Counted from the first letter of the stretch, positions 10,320-20,382 are shown. The stretch: 60,440 nt of DNA from Candidatus Elulimicrobium sp. (GCA_020720815.1 DYNY01000006.1:1-60440); one strand, 5' to 3'. The notes: generated by a model not told the origin, from the letters alone. Numbers and translations: made by a program.

Positions 10320-11075
10320 ATGTGCATGAATAGTCACCAGCTAAAACTACTCGGGCTGACAGTTAACGAAACCAAAATCGTTAAGGCACTTGGTCATGTA
10401 CCGATGTCTCTAGCTGAAGTAGAAAAGAAAACCACACTAGCTCACGCTAGTGTGGTAGATACACTCCGGCGACTCACCAGTAGAGGAGTGGTAAAAGTAG
10501 TTCACTCACAAAAGCGAAAAACTTATACGTGCGAAATAAGCAAGCTATTTAATGGGGACGCAGCTATCAACAAAAAGTCGTTTGGAAATATAGAAGTGTA
10601 CGAAGGAAAGGAGGCTCTGCTGTCATTAATAAGTACTGAGCTCATAAGGAACCGACACGGTCGACTACTTTCTTTTCATGGGGAAGAGATTGGTAAGGGT
10701 TGGCTCGGGATTCTTGATCCGCGGGAAATACAAAAAAGAAATGAATTGATTGTTGAACATGACATCATCGTGGAAAGGTTTGTCCCCCAGAGCGGATACC
10801 GAAGGCTCTTTAAGTCGCTACCCACTACTTGGCAGAAGACCATGATTGGTCGGACTCATGTCACCTATTTCTTGCCCGATGAATACTTTCAGACTAAGAC
10901 CGAACTCATGATGTTTTCGGACGTGGTTATGGTGTATGAAACCCACAATCAGCGGATTACTTTATTTAGAGACAAAGAAACGGTGAAGTTGTATGCCAGC
11001 CTGTTTGAAATAATACGTACAGTTGGTGTTAAAATAAATTCAGAGGAAGAGTTTGTAAGTTATCTGTATAGCTAA
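10320..11075 (+). CDS. TrmB-like transcriptional regulator
   Basis: LKLLGLTVNETKIVKALGHVPMSLAEVEKKTTLAHASVVDTLRRLTSRGVVKVV HTH. Confidence 0.7.
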   Translation: MCMNSHQLKLLGLTVNETKIVKALGHVPMSLAEVEKKTTLAHASVVDTLRRLTSRGVVKVVHSQKRKTYTCEISKLFNGDAAINKKSFGNIEVYEGKEALLSLISTELIRNRHGRLLSFHGEEIGKGWLGILDPREIQKRNELIVEHDIIVERFVPQSGYRRLFKSLPTTWQKTMIGRTHVTYFLPDEYFQTKTELMMFSDVVMVYETHNQRITLFRDKETVKLYASLFEIIRTVGVKINSEEEFVSYLYS

Positions 11076-11147
11076 CATCTGACGTACACCTAGAATCTAA
11101 TTGCTGGTTATTCGTAAAACCCTTAATTGTTCTGCTATAATTTAATC

Positions 11148-11543
11148 ATGAAGCCAGAAATATTAGATACAGAGGAAGAATTTTCGCTGGTTAAGCGCGC
11201 CAAGAGTTTTTCTTATGCTGGAAGAGGAGTTTGGGTATTTATCAAGACAACTCACAATGCTTGGATTCATCTGGCTTTGTTTGCTCTCGGTATTATGCTG
11301 GGATTATATTTTGGCATAACTAAGGTCGAGTGGATGATGTTAGTATTTGTCAGTGGATTTGTCCTGGTGGCTGAGGCTTTCAATACCGCCATTGAGATAG
11401 ATATTGACCTTACTTCACCGGATTATCATCCCTACGCCAAGGATACCAAAGACGTCGTGGCTGGAGCTGTGTTGCTGGCTGCTTCCACAGTCTTAATTAT
11501 TGGGGTGATGATTTTTGTTCCGTACATAGTAAATCTAATTTAA
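11148..11543 (+). CDS. dgkA: Diacylglycerol kinase family protein
   Basis: RAKSFSYAGRGVW...VLVAEAFNTAIEIDIDLTSPDYHPYAKDTKDVVAGAVLL. Confidence 0.9.
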   Translation: MKPEILDTEEEFSLVKRAKSFSYAGRGVWVFIKTTHNAWIHLALFALGIMLGLYFGITKVEWMMLVFVSGFVLVAEAFNTAIEIDIDLTSPDYHPYAKDTKDVVAGAVLLAASTVLIIGVMIFVPYIVNLI

Positions 11544-11544
11544 T

Positions 11545-11892
11545 TTGAAAGCTAGGATTATACTTATGTCTAGTTTTGAATCTCAACCCTATAAACAAAC
11601 AAGTAAAGTTAATCAGCCACCTTTACCTATTTCCGGAAGAGAAAGTATGGAAGTACGGAGAAAGTTTGCTCAGCAAGAGGTGGCTGAGTTGTTAGCCTTG
11701 TTAAGTGAAAAATTAGGTAAAGCAGTTCAGCTTGAATATTTGTCAGAAGAGTTTGGTGAAGCTGGAGCGAATGTAGAGCAGTATTTCCAAGAAATTATGG
11801 CCGGTCAAGTTGAATATAATTTAATAGCTAGTCAAGCTCGCTTATTCAAAGCCAAAAATATTCTGATAAATCAAATCGAAGAGAAACACTAA
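11545..11892 (+). CDS. Hypothetical protein
   Basis: 115 aa ORF immediately after dgkA. Confidence 0.5.
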   Translation: MKARIILMSSFESQPYKQTSKVNQPPLPISGRESMEVRRKFAQQEVAELLALLSEKLGKAVQLEYLSEEFGEAGANVEQYFQEIMAGQVEYNLIASQARLFKAKNILINQIEEKH

Positions 11893-12042
11893 TTTGGGTT
11901 TGAAATGTAGGATACGAGCGAATTTTGGTTTTAATCTTGCAGGCATAGGCTCTGATGAGGGACAATAAACAAAAGTGGTTTGTTTTTGATAATAGTCAAA
12001 AAACTCAGCAGAATAATACCAAAAGTATTTACAGGAGTAGTC

Positions 12043-12102
12043 ATGACCGGATGCTTTGGCTGGACGGGATTGGGTTTAGGCAGTACTCTTTTGTCAGTCT
12101 AG
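12043..12102 (+). CDS. Putative 19-aa micro-ORF
   Basis: ACAGGAG SD then MTGCFGWTGLGLGSTLLSV*. Confidence 0.35.
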   Translation: MTGCFGWTGLGLGSTLLSV

Positions 12103-12118
12103 TTACAGAGGAGAACCC

Positions 12119-12298
12119 TTGGACACAAATCCTAATCAAGTTTGGCCGATGTCTCGTGCCTTTACCGACCGGCTGACCCGACTCGTTGAATGTTGTTCCA
12201 TTGATTCGCCCGAGTGGAAAGTTGGTTGGATAGAAGTTGAAGCTCTGGCGAACGAGGAAGTGAGGCTGTTGCCAAAGCCACCCGAGCCCACAGAATAG
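12119..12298 (+). CDS. Small ORFan with TTG start
   Basis: AGAGGAG SD then TTG: (M)DTNPNQVWPMSRAFTDRLTRLVECCSIDSPEWKVGWIEVEALANEEVRLLPKPPEPTE; hairpin follows directly. Confidence 0.55.
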   Translation: MDTNPNQVWPMSRAFTDRLTRLVECCSIDSPEWKVGWIEVEALANEEVRLLPKPPEPTE

Positions 12299-12324
12299 CC
12301 CCCAGAACCTTTGGTTCCGGGGGC
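12298..12324 (+). terminator. Terminator hairpin
   Basis: GCCCCCaGAACC-TTT-GGTTCcGGGGGC. Confidence 0.65.
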
Positions 12325-12348
12325 ATTCATATTTAAATAATCTTTCTG

Positions 12349-12726
12349 TTATTGAGAGGTCTCGAGTTCGGCTTCGATTTGGTTGATCTCAGTTTCTAAG
12401 GTATCGAGGTCAGTACTTAGTAGGTCCGCTTCAATTGCACTTAGTTCATCTGAAGTGCTCATTACGGTAAGGCTTTCTATTTGAGCGGTAGCAGTTGGTG
12501 TTTCTGGTTCTTTATTGGTTTCTAAGGTAGGGCGAGTTTGGTTGAGGTCTATTACTACTGGTTGAATGCTGATACTGTACCAATAATAAAGACCTCCCAG
12601 AATTAGACCGAGAATAATAAAGAGGATGATAATTATTGGTGCTATAAACTTTTTTACTGACGCACTACTTTCTAAAAGAGTTAACGATGTCTTATTTTCA
12701 TTAGTTTTTACTTGGTTATTGTCCAT
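12349..12726 (-). CDS. Hypothetical single-TM protein
   Basis: IAPIIIILFIILGLILGGLYYWY TM segment, acidic tail. Confidence 0.65.
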   Translation of the reverse strand: MDNNQVKTNENKTSLTLLESSASVKKFIAPIIIILFIILGLILGGLYYWYSISIQPVVIDLNQTRPTLETNKEPETPTATAQIESLTVMSTSDELSAIEADLLSTDLDTLETEINQIEAELETSQ

Positions 12727-12732
12727 AATTAT

Positions 12733-13401
12733 TTAGTTAGAAATTAGTTCCTCAGCGATGGGGTTTGTTTCATCAGCACGGATACCTGTTTCTTTGTTAT
12801 TCAAAACGGGATTTTTTAAAAACATAATAGATTCACGCAAAGCAAAGTGAGCTTGGCGGATAAGTGAGCTGGCTTCTCGGTATCGTTCACGTACGGCCTG
12901 CCAATCATTTCGGGGTTTTGTAGAGAAGGTAGCTTCATTTACTAAAGTATCGATATCTCTTAATTTAAGTCTAGCAAAAGCCAAGAGCTCGTTAGCTGAC
13001 AATAATTTTTCTCGGGCTAGTCCAGCTTCTAAACCTCCCTCCTCCACTTTTATAATGCGCTGTTCTAACCTCAGACTGATGTTAGATAGTCGCATTACAG
13101 CCGTGTCCATACGATTACTGATGTTGGCAGAAAGGTTCAGGATTCTGGTTTGGCGGACTTTGGTCAAAGCTATCCTCTGTTCTCTAGTCGTATTAACGCG
13201 TTCATTGGGTGTTACCGGGGAAATAATGTTTGGGTTTGAGGAACTTTCGACCATGATCAGTTCATCTGTCACCAGAGGGGCTGAAGTAGAAGATAAGTTT
13301 TCTGTCGCTGGCATGATCTGTGCTCCGGTTGTGCGAGCTACCAGCAAAACGGTTAAGACAAGTGGTAGAGTAATATATATTTTTTGTTTTGCGAGATTCA
13401 T
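12733..13401 (-). CDS. Secreted hypothetical protein, helical
   Basis: MNLAKQKIYITLPLVLTVLLVARTTGAQ signal sequence; start revised from the track. Confidence 0.65.
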   Translation of the reverse strand: MNLAKQKIYITLPLVLTVLLVARTTGAQIMPATENLSSTSAPLVTDELIMVESSSNPNIISPVTPNERVNTTREQRIALTKVRQTRILNLSANISNRMDTAVMRLSNISLRLEQRIIKVEEGGLEAGLAREKLLSANELLAFARLKLRDIDTLVNEATFSTKPRNDWQAVRERYREASSLIRQAHFALRESIMFLKNPVLNNKETGIRADETNPIAEELISN

Positions 13402-13487
13402 AACTTTTAAATTAACTGCTAGGTAAAAATAGTATACCCCCTCGCGCCTTATCGGCGGGAGAGGGTATACACAATGTTGCATTCTGA

Positions 13488-14408
13488 CTAGAGCTTAAGG
13501 GCGGGCAGGATTTGTTTCTTGCGCGAGAGGATACCTGGAAGTATTTCAGTGTCAGCTTCGACCGCCACTCCAAAAGAAGCACTGATTACTTGCTTGGTCA
13601 GGTCGTTGTAGGTAAGGACGGTGGCGTTTTCATTTAGAATATCGATTATAAAGAATAAGACATCATCAATATCTCCTTCTTCCTCTATACAGGTTTTAAT
13701 TGCTTCAATAATACCTTCTTTGCGGTCTAGTACAGTGACAACGTTTGTAGTTTCTATGACAGATACGCGGAAGTTTTTATCGCCGACATTGTACTTTTTA
13801 CTATCAAGCTTTATTAAGCCGGTGTCAGTGAAGCTGGAAATATCTGATTTAGCAGTGAACATTTCATCGGCATAGGCAGTTACGTCAATCCCGAGGGTAC
13901 TAGCTAGTTTTTCGGCTACATCTTTATCGTGCGGAGTCGTGGTCGGAGAACGGAAGCCGAGAGTATCAGACAAGATAGCTGATAGCATTAAGCCTGATAT
14001 GTTAGTCGGAATAATAATACCTTCTGCGGACATGAGGTCATACATTATAGTGGCAGTGCAGGCTACTGGCTTGATCGTAATATCGGTTGGGGTTTGTGTC
14101 GTAAGCCCGCCGACAAGTTTATGATGGTCAATCAAAGCTAGAAGATTCATCTCGTTAATATTTTCCGGTAATTCTTGTGGGTTATTGGTATCAACCACCA
14201 CGACTGATTCGCCTAAAGTCAAAGGCGGTAGAAGTTCCGGGACAGCAAAACCAAAGCGTTGTAAAACAAAACTGGTTTCACTGTTTAGTTCACCAAGCAC
14301 ATAGGCGGTTGCCTCGCCCACTGTATGCTCATTTAAATACCATGACCAGACAATGGCGGCCGTTGTAGCGTCAGTATCGGGTGATAGATGTCCAAAAACT
14401 TTTATCAT
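13488..14408 (-). CDS. ppaC: Manganese-dependent inorganic pyrophosphatase (DHH family)
   Basis: MIKVFGHLSPDTDATTAAIVWSWYL, VVDTNNPQELPENI, LIDHHKLVGGL. Confidence 0.95.
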   Translation of the reverse strand: MIKVFGHLSPDTDATTAAIVWSWYLNEHTVGEATAYVLGELNSETSFVLQRFGFAVPELLPPLTLGESVVVVDTNNPQELPENINEMNLLALIDHHKLVGGLTTQTPTDITIKPVACTATIMYDLMSAEGIIIPTNISGLMLSAILSDTLGFRSPTTTPHDKDVAEKLASTLGIDVTAYADEMFTAKSDISSFTDTGLIKLDSKKYNVGDKNFRVSVIETTNVVTVLDRKEGIIEAIKTCIEEEGDIDDVLFFIIDILNENATVLTYNDLTKQVISASFGVAVEADTEILPGILSRKKQILPALKL

Positions 14409-14542
14409 AAAAATAGTTAGATTAGTAAGAAGTCTAGTGTAGAACAGGAGAGGACAGGGTGCAAGTAGAAATAATAAAAACAGCCAAGAACGTACTCTTA
14501 AAGTACGTTCTTGGCTGTTTTTTTGGGGTCTACAAGATTAAC

Positions 14543-15994
14543 TTATTTCACTTCCTCTTCAATTTCGGCCACCTTTTCTCCTTCCTCAATTTCCTCAGCC
14601 ACTAGAGCCTCGGCTTCTTCTGGTGTATCAATTTCATTAAATTCGTCATTATCAGGATTGGTGTCACGGTCACCCATAATCTCGTCTTCTTCAGGTAGAG
14701 GTGGATTGACTGTGGTCGCATCTTCATTTTCTAAAACGTCCTCCTCACTTCCAGCTGGCGTTTCTTCACTAGCTTCTAGGGTGACATTACCGGTGGCTTC
14801 CGCCTCGGCTAGAGCTTCACCATTTTGGGCAGAGACAATATCAATTTTCCAACCAGTAAGTTTGGCGGCTAGGCGAACATTTTGACCGCCTCGTCCGATA
14901 GCTAAAGATTGTTGATCAGGGCTTACTTCAGCTACAGCATGACCGCGCTCGCCCGTTTCACTATTTGGTTCACTGACGATTTTAACATTCATTACTTGGG
15001 CTGGAGAAAGAGCATCTTCAATAAATTCACTAGCTACTCCCGACCACTCAATGATGTCAATTTTTTCGCCACCAAGTTCACTCATGACGGTAGAGACACG
15101 CACGCCACGTTGTCCGACCATTGAACCGACTGGGTCTATGTGTTGGTCGTTGGCAAAGACGGCAATCTTAGATCTAGCACCGGCTTCGCGAGCTACAGCC
15201 TTAACAGTGACAGAGCCATTTTGGAGTTCTGGGGCTTCTATTGCAAAAAGGCCAGCTAGGAAATCGGGATGAGAACGTGAGAGTTTTAGGAAAATACCGC
15301 GTGAAGTTTCTTCCACTGCGACGAGTAGCGCCCGAACTCTTTCGCCTGGTTTGTACCGCTCGCCCGGAATTTGTTCATCGTAGGGCATGATAGCCGTGAC
15401 GCGACCAAGGTCAACGTAAAGATTCCCACGTTCAAAGCGTTGAACGTGTCCCATGACAATATCACCAGCTTTTTGACCGAACTCAGCCAGGGCTGACTCC
15501 TTTTCTGCCTCACGAATTTTTTGGACAATGACTTGTTTGGCAGTTTGAGCTGCGATGCGACCGAAGTCATCTTTGGCCTCAAGAGGGAAAATTAATTCCT
15601 CACCAGTCTGAGCGTCTTTTTTAATCATTTTGGCCGTGGAAAGCATGATGTGCTTCTCTTCATCAAAACGAACCCGAGTATCGCCACTTACACTATTTGC
15701 CTCTGTCTCTGATTCTGCTTCTTCACCTTCTTCTAGTTCTGGCTTCAGCATACTTTCATCCACCACAATTTTTATTTGATGAAAGTTAGTTGCGCCAGTA
15801 TTCAGATCAAATTTACAATTAATAATCTGGCCACGCTTACCAAATTCTTTTTTATAAGCAGTGGCAAGTGATTGTTCAATCGCATCAATCATTTTTTCCT
15901 TGGTAATACCGCGTTCCTCCTCCATTTCCTGTAGTACGGCATTAATTACTTTTAAGTCGAACATACCAATTTTATTATTGCGTAGCAAATCCAT
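14543..15994 (-). CDS. nusA: Transcription termination/antitermination protein NusA
   Basis: S1 domain, KH domains (GSMVGQRGVRVSTVMSELGGEKIDIIEWS; LAIGRGGQNVRLAAKLTGWKIDI); acidic C-terminal extension. Confidence 0.95.
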   Translation of the reverse strand: MDLLRNNKIGMFDLKVINAVLQEMEEERGITKEKMIDAIEQSLATAYKKEFGKRGQIINCKFDLNTGATNFHQIKIVVDESMLKPELEEGEEAESETEANSVSGDTRVRFDEEKHIMLSTAKMIKKDAQTGEELIFPLEAKDDFGRIAAQTAKQVIVQKIREAEKESALAEFGQKAGDIVMGHVQRFERGNLYVDLGRVTAIMPYDEQIPGERYKPGERVRALLVAVEETSRGIFLKLSRSHPDFLAGLFAIEAPELQNGSVTVKAVAREAGARSKIAVFANDQHIDPVGSMVGQRGVRVSTVMSELGGEKIDIIEWSGVASEFIEDALSPAQVMNVKIVSEPNSETGERGHAVAEVSPDQQSLAIGRGGQNVRLAAKLTGWKIDIVSAQNGEALAEAEATGNVTLEASEETPAGSEEDVLENEDATTVNPPLPEEDEIMGDRDTNPDNDEFNEIDTPEEAEALVAEEIEEGEKVAEIEEEVK

Positions 15995-16241
15995 AAAATT
16001 GAGTCTCCCATAAGTATTTATTCCTAAAACCCTTATGGGAACATCACAACCTTGTTTCATTTACTACTTAGCTTTTAAGTTTGTATAAAGTTTATGATTA
16101 AGTTTTTTTCCTATTTCTCACGAAGAATGCCCGGCACAAGCCGAGCATTCATTCAGTCCTTATACTATATATGAGGTAGGGGGAGGTGTAAAGTGCCTGT
16201 AACTAACGCCCACCTTGGCGGGGGATGCCTTCCGTAGCTAC

Positions 16242-16511
16242 TTACTTATAAATAGATTGGTCACCAATCGCTATAAAAACCACTACGTCTGCGTCCTCGT
16301 AGGAAAACACAATGCGATGTGAGTAGGTGACAGAGAAGCTGTGGAAGTCTTTCAGTCTCCCTTTGAGTCTATGTACCTTTAGTTTCTCGTGGTTTACGGA
16401 ATCTTTGAATAACTCGATACGCTCTAGGGCGTCACTTTGCAGTTCGCTTGGGAGTTTTTTAAAATCCCGTACAAAGGAGGGTTTAAAGCTAATTAGCATC
16501 CTTGTCGTCAT
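16242..16511 (-). CDS. RelE/YafQ-type toxin, apparently without an intact antitoxin
   Basis: FKPSFVRDFKKLPSELQSDALERIELFK...LKVHRLKGRLKDFHSFSVTYSHRIVFSYEDADVVVFIAIGDQSIYK. Confidence 0.85.
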   Translation of the reverse strand: MTTRMLISFKPSFVRDFKKLPSELQSDALERIELFKDSVNHEKLKVHRLKGRLKDFHSFSVTYSHRIVFSYEDADVVVFIAIGDQSIYK

Positions 16512-16596
16512 TTGGTGGATTCGTTGGTAGCCCTAATCAAGGGTGTCCCGAAAGACCATCAGCCTTAAATCAAGCGAAATTGAACGGAGAAAATAC

Positions 16597-16883
16597 ATGA
16601 ACATGAATCGAGTTGTCGTCATTAGCCTGCTTGCCTTGTCCACAATGCCCGCGACGTGGCAATGGCTGTCGCTGCGCGCCAAGCCGCTGAAGAGTTTGCC
16701 AAGGCAAAGGAGGCGCAAACTGCCAAGGTTGACCTCGATATCAGGATGGTCTACGCGGAAGCAGCCCGGCTCCAGTCACAAGCGTCAGTCGAAGCGGCGA
16801 AAAAGTTCAACGGCCAACTGCCGGCCGGTAGTCAACTGCTTTTTGGCCTTGATCAGCAAGTGCCACAATCGCCGAAGAAGTGA
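16597..16883 (+). pseudogene. Small secreted ORFan with apparent frameshift
   Basis: Signal peptide MNMNRVVVISLLALSTMPA in one frame; DVAMAVAARQAAEEFAKAKEAQTAKVDLD... continues in another. Confidence 0.5.
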
Positions 16884-17005
16884 TTTGTGTCCGCGGCGGC
16901 TTTGCTGTGTGAAGCCCAAGGGTCCCGAACCAAAGTTTGTGCGCAAGCATGAATGGCGGTTCGGGTTTTTTTCTTTGGGTACAAATATAGTGATATAGTA
17001 GGTGG

Positions 17006-17752
17006 ATGCAAAAATACGACAGCGATACTACACCAATCTTACAGGTACAGAATCTGACCAAAGCTTATGGCCGTAAGACGATCTTGGAGAATTTTAATCT
17101 TGATATTGCTAAGGGGGGCTTTTTTGGTTTACTCGGTCCTAATGGGGCAGGCAAGTCTACTCTAATTCACTGTGTCACTGGTATTGCGCGTATCACCGCT
17201 GGGAAGGTTTTGGTCGGTGGGAGTGATGTTGAGACTGAGTATCAAGCGGCCAGGCGGCAAATTGGTCTCTCGCCACAGGAGTTTAACGTCGATATCTTTG
17301 CCACTCCACTCCAGCTTTTAGATTTTGTCGGTGGCTACTATGGACTTTCCGCTTCGGTGCGCAAAGAGCGAGCGGAAGAATTGATTACGCAATTTGAATT
17401 GACCGACCATGCGTATAAACAATTTAAAGAATTATCCGGTGGTCTTAAGCGTCGAGTGACTTTGGCTCGGGCACTGATGCATAAGCCACCACTCTTGATC
17501 CTTGATGAACCGACCGCTGGGGTGGATGTAGAGCAACGGCATAGCTTATGGCGCTATTTCAGGGAGCTTAATCAGTCTGGCACAACGATTATTTTGACTT
17601 CACATTATTTGGAAGAGATTGAACAGCTGTGCACTGAAGTGGCGATTATTAATAAAGGCAAATTACTAATCCGAGAATCAATCGAAGACTTTACTAAAGA
17701 AGGGTCGGTCGAAGAAAAGTATTTGCGGTTAACTTCAGGTAACACTTTCTAA
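17006..17752 (+). CDS. ABC transporter ATP-binding protein
   Basis: Walker A GPNGAGKST, signature LSGGLKRRVTLARALMHKP, Walker B LLILDEPTAGVD. Confidence 0.97.
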   Translation: MQKYDSDTTPILQVQNLTKAYGRKTILENFNLDIAKGGFFGLLGPNGAGKSTLIHCVTGIARITAGKVLVGGSDVETEYQAARRQIGLSPQEFNVDIFATPLQLLDFVGGYYGLSASVRKERAEELITQFELTDHAYKQFKELSGGLKRRVTLARALMHKPPLLILDEPTAGVDVEQRHSLWRYFRELNQSGTTIILTSHYLEEIEQLCTEVAIINKGKLLIRESIEDFTKEGSVEEKYLRLTSGNTF

Positions 17753-17753
17753 T

Positions 17754-18524
17754 ATGGAAAACATTAATTGGGTGGCTATCTACACCATGGTTCGTAGGGA
17801 AGTGACGCGGACTTTTCGGGTGGTGGTACAGACGCTAGTAGCGCCGGTTATTTCGGCTTCACTTTATATCTTTATTTTTGGAGTAGTGGTGGGTAGGAGT
17901 ATCGATACAATAGTCGGAGTGCCGTATATTACCTTTGTTTTTCCTGGTATTTTGATGCTGTCAGTTATCAATGCTTCTTTTAGCAGTAGCTCAAGCTCGC
18001 TTTATTTTGCACGTTTTACTAAGAGTATTGAGGAACTCTTAGTAGCGCCAGTTTCTTATTTGGAAATTATTTTTGGCTATATGCTGGGTTCGATGATGCG
18101 AGCTTTGATTGTGGCTAGTTTGATTTTGTTAGTAGGAGTTCTTTTTGGGGCAGTGTCTTTAGTAAGTCCGCTTTTGTTTGTTATTTATATTCTAGGCGTA
18201 TCGGCCATCTTCTCGCTCTTGGGAATGTTGGTAGGGTTATGGGCGCAAAGCTTTGAACAGCTTTCCGTTCTAAATACTTTTATTATTACGCCATTCACTT
18301 ATCTTGGGGGAATATTTTATTCCATTACCATGTTGCCGGAGACGGCACAGATAATTACTATGCTTAATCCTTTCTTCTACTTTGTTGATGGGATTCGTAA
18401 TGCGATGATTGGTATCAGTGAAGCAAATATTTTTGTGGGTGCGGTAGTGATTGGTGGGTTAGTAGTCGGACTCGGAAGTACAGTATTTTATTTATTTAAA
18501 ACTGGTTGGCGGGTCAGAGTTTAG
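17754..18524 (+). CDS. ABC-2 type transporter permease
   Basis: Six-TM ABC-2 permease pattern; directly follows the ATPase gene. Confidence 0.93.
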   Translation: MENINWVAIYTMVRREVTRTFRVVVQTLVAPVISASLYIFIFGVVVGRSIDTIVGVPYITFVFPGILMLSVINASFSSSSSSLYFARFTKSIEELLVAPVSYLEIIFGYMLGSMMRALIVASLILLVGVLFGAVSLVSPLLFVIYILGVSAIFSLLGMLVGLWAQSFEQLSVLNTFIITPFTYLGGIFYSITMLPETAQIITMLNPFFYFVDGIRNAMIGISEANIFVGAVVIGGLVVGLGSTVFYLFKTGWRVRV

Positions 18525-18628
18525 AGAATATTCACTCCTAAGGTGGGGAATTAATTGACCGCAAATTTTTCTCGAGGTGATACAATAGAAGTAAGAGTGA
18601 GTGGTTCTTAATAGCTCATTTATTTGGT

Positions 18629-20380
18629 GTGCGTATACAAGATGAACAACTAAAGCGTTTTGTGCTTGATGCTGGGCTCATCAAGAAGGCGGATATTACT
18701 GCGGTCGAAAAAGTTGCCAAAGACGAACGTCGGACACTGGCGGAAGCATTGATTGCTCATGGGCATATGACTGAGGATGATATGCGTCGCATTGAGTCTT
18801 ACGTGCTGGGCATACCCTTTGTTTCGCTGAAGAATATAAAGATTGATTTTGAGGTTTTATCTTTGATCCCTGAGCCAGTAGCACGTAATCACAATATTAT
18901 CGCTTTCAAAAAAGGTGACGGTGAACTTGAAGTAGCGATGCTCGATACAGCTGACTTGCCAGCGATTGACTTTGTAAAAAAGAAAGTAGGTTTGAAAATC
19001 CTTTCACGTTTGACTGATACTGATTCAATGCGTTCGGCCTTACGCCAATATCAAAAAACCCTTAAGGATGAGTTTGGTGACATCATTATGAAAGACGCTT
19101 CAGCTCTTAAGGTGATAGCGGATGAAAATGGAGAAGAAATGTCGGAAAGTGATCTAAAGAAAATGGCGGAAGATCTGCCGGTGGTACGTATTATAGATAC
19201 TCTTTTACGCCACGCCATTATTCAAGGGGCGTCTGATATTCATATTGAGCCAATGGAAGATGATGTGGTGGTACGCTATCGTATAGACGGTATGTTGAGT
19301 GATGCAATGAAGTTACCTAAGCATGCTTCTGGTACGTTAGTGGCGCGTATTAAGGTTTTATCTAATCTTAAGCTAGACCAAAAACGTTTGCCACAAGATG
19401 GTCGTTTCAAAATGGAGATGGATGGGCAAAAAGTCGCTTTTCGTGTCTCTGTTCTTCCGGTTTTTTATGGTGAAAAGATTGTGATGCGACTTTTACGCGA
19501 GAACCGCAGTGGTTTTTCACTCGAAGGGATTGGTTTTCATGGTTCTACGCTTGAGCGTATCCATAAAGCGACGCGAGCCACTACCGGTATTATCCTGGTG
19601 ACTGGTCCGACTGGTTCTGGTAAATCAACCACTCTATATACTATTTTGGACTTATTAAATACACCGGAGGTGAATATTTGTACCATCGAAGATCCGATTG
19701 AGTACCAGATGCCACGCATAAACCAAAGTCAGGTAAAGCCAGAGATTGGTTTTACTTTTGCAGCTGGTCTCCGCTCTTTAATGCGCCAAGACCCCGACAT
19801 TATTATGGTTGGCGAAATCCGTGATGAAGAAACAGCTAGTCTGGCAATTAATGCAGCTCTAACTGGGCACTTGGTGCTTGCTACGGTACACACTAATTCA
19901 GCCGCTGGGACGGTTGCGCGCTTGATTGATATGGGTTCCGAACCTTTTCTTTTGGTTTCAACTTTACGCGTAGCAATTGGACAACGTCTCGTCCGAAAAT
20001 TAGCTGATGATAAGTTGCCTTATATTCTCACTAAAGCTGAACGAGATGATTTAGCTAAGCATCTCGATTTGGACTTAATCCTTAAGACATTGAAAGAAGA
20101 AAATATGATAGCCGATAATGCCACATGGAACGATATACCTTTTTATCATCCAAAAGAAAAAGGCGAAACTGAAGATGGTTATCATGGACGTATGGGTATT
20201 CACGAAGTCTTAGAGATGACTCCTACTATTAAAAGTATGGTAATGGCACAAAAGACGGGTGATGAGATTGAACTACAGTCACGCAAGGAGGGCATGCTAA
20301 CAATGATAGAAGATGGTATTTATAAAGCAGCTAGAGGCTTTACTAGCATTGAAGAAGTGTTACGAGTTATTAATGAATAA
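18629..20380 (+). CDS. pilB: Type IV pilus assembly ATPase PilB/GspE
   Basis: GPTGSGKSTTLYTILDLLN, IMVGEIRDEETASLAINAALTGHLVLATVHTN. Confidence 0.95.
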   Translation: MRIQDEQLKRFVLDAGLIKKADITAVEKVAKDERRTLAEALIAHGHMTEDDMRRIESYVLGIPFVSLKNIKIDFEVLSLIPEPVARNHNIIAFKKGDGELEVAMLDTADLPAIDFVKKKVGLKILSRLTDTDSMRSALRQYQKTLKDEFGDIIMKDASALKVIADENGEEMSESDLKKMAEDLPVVRIIDTLLRHAIIQGASDIHIEPMEDDVVVRYRIDGMLSDAMKLPKHASGTLVARIKVLSNLKLDQKRLPQDGRFKMEMDGQKVAFRVSVLPVFYGEKIVMRLLRENRSGFSLEGIGFHGSTLERIHKATRATTGIILVTGPTGSGKSTTLYTILDLLNTPEVNICTIEDPIEYQMPRINQSQVKPEIGFTFAAGLRSLMRQDPDIIMVGEIRDEETASLAINAALTGHLVLATVHTNSAAGTVARLIDMGSEPFLLVSTLRVAIGQRLVRKLADDKLPYILTKAERDDLAKHLDLDLILKTLKEENMIADNATWNDIPFYHPKEKGETEDGYHGRMGIHEVLEMTPTIKSMVMAQKTGDEIELQSRKEGMLTMIEDGIYKAARGFTSIEEVLRVINE

Positions 20381-20382
20381 TC

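Noticed and set aside
11952-11958. CTGATGAGGGAC in the 12-kb ORFan region
   Set aside because: No stem II complement followed by GAAA; core incomplete.
11955-12176. 73-aa plus-strand ORF MRDNKQKW...
   Set aside because: Overlaps the better supported SD-led micro-ORFs at 12043 and 12119.
14511-14885. Ser-rich plus-strand ORF opposite the nusA tail
   Set aside because: Complement of the Glu-rich NusA extension.
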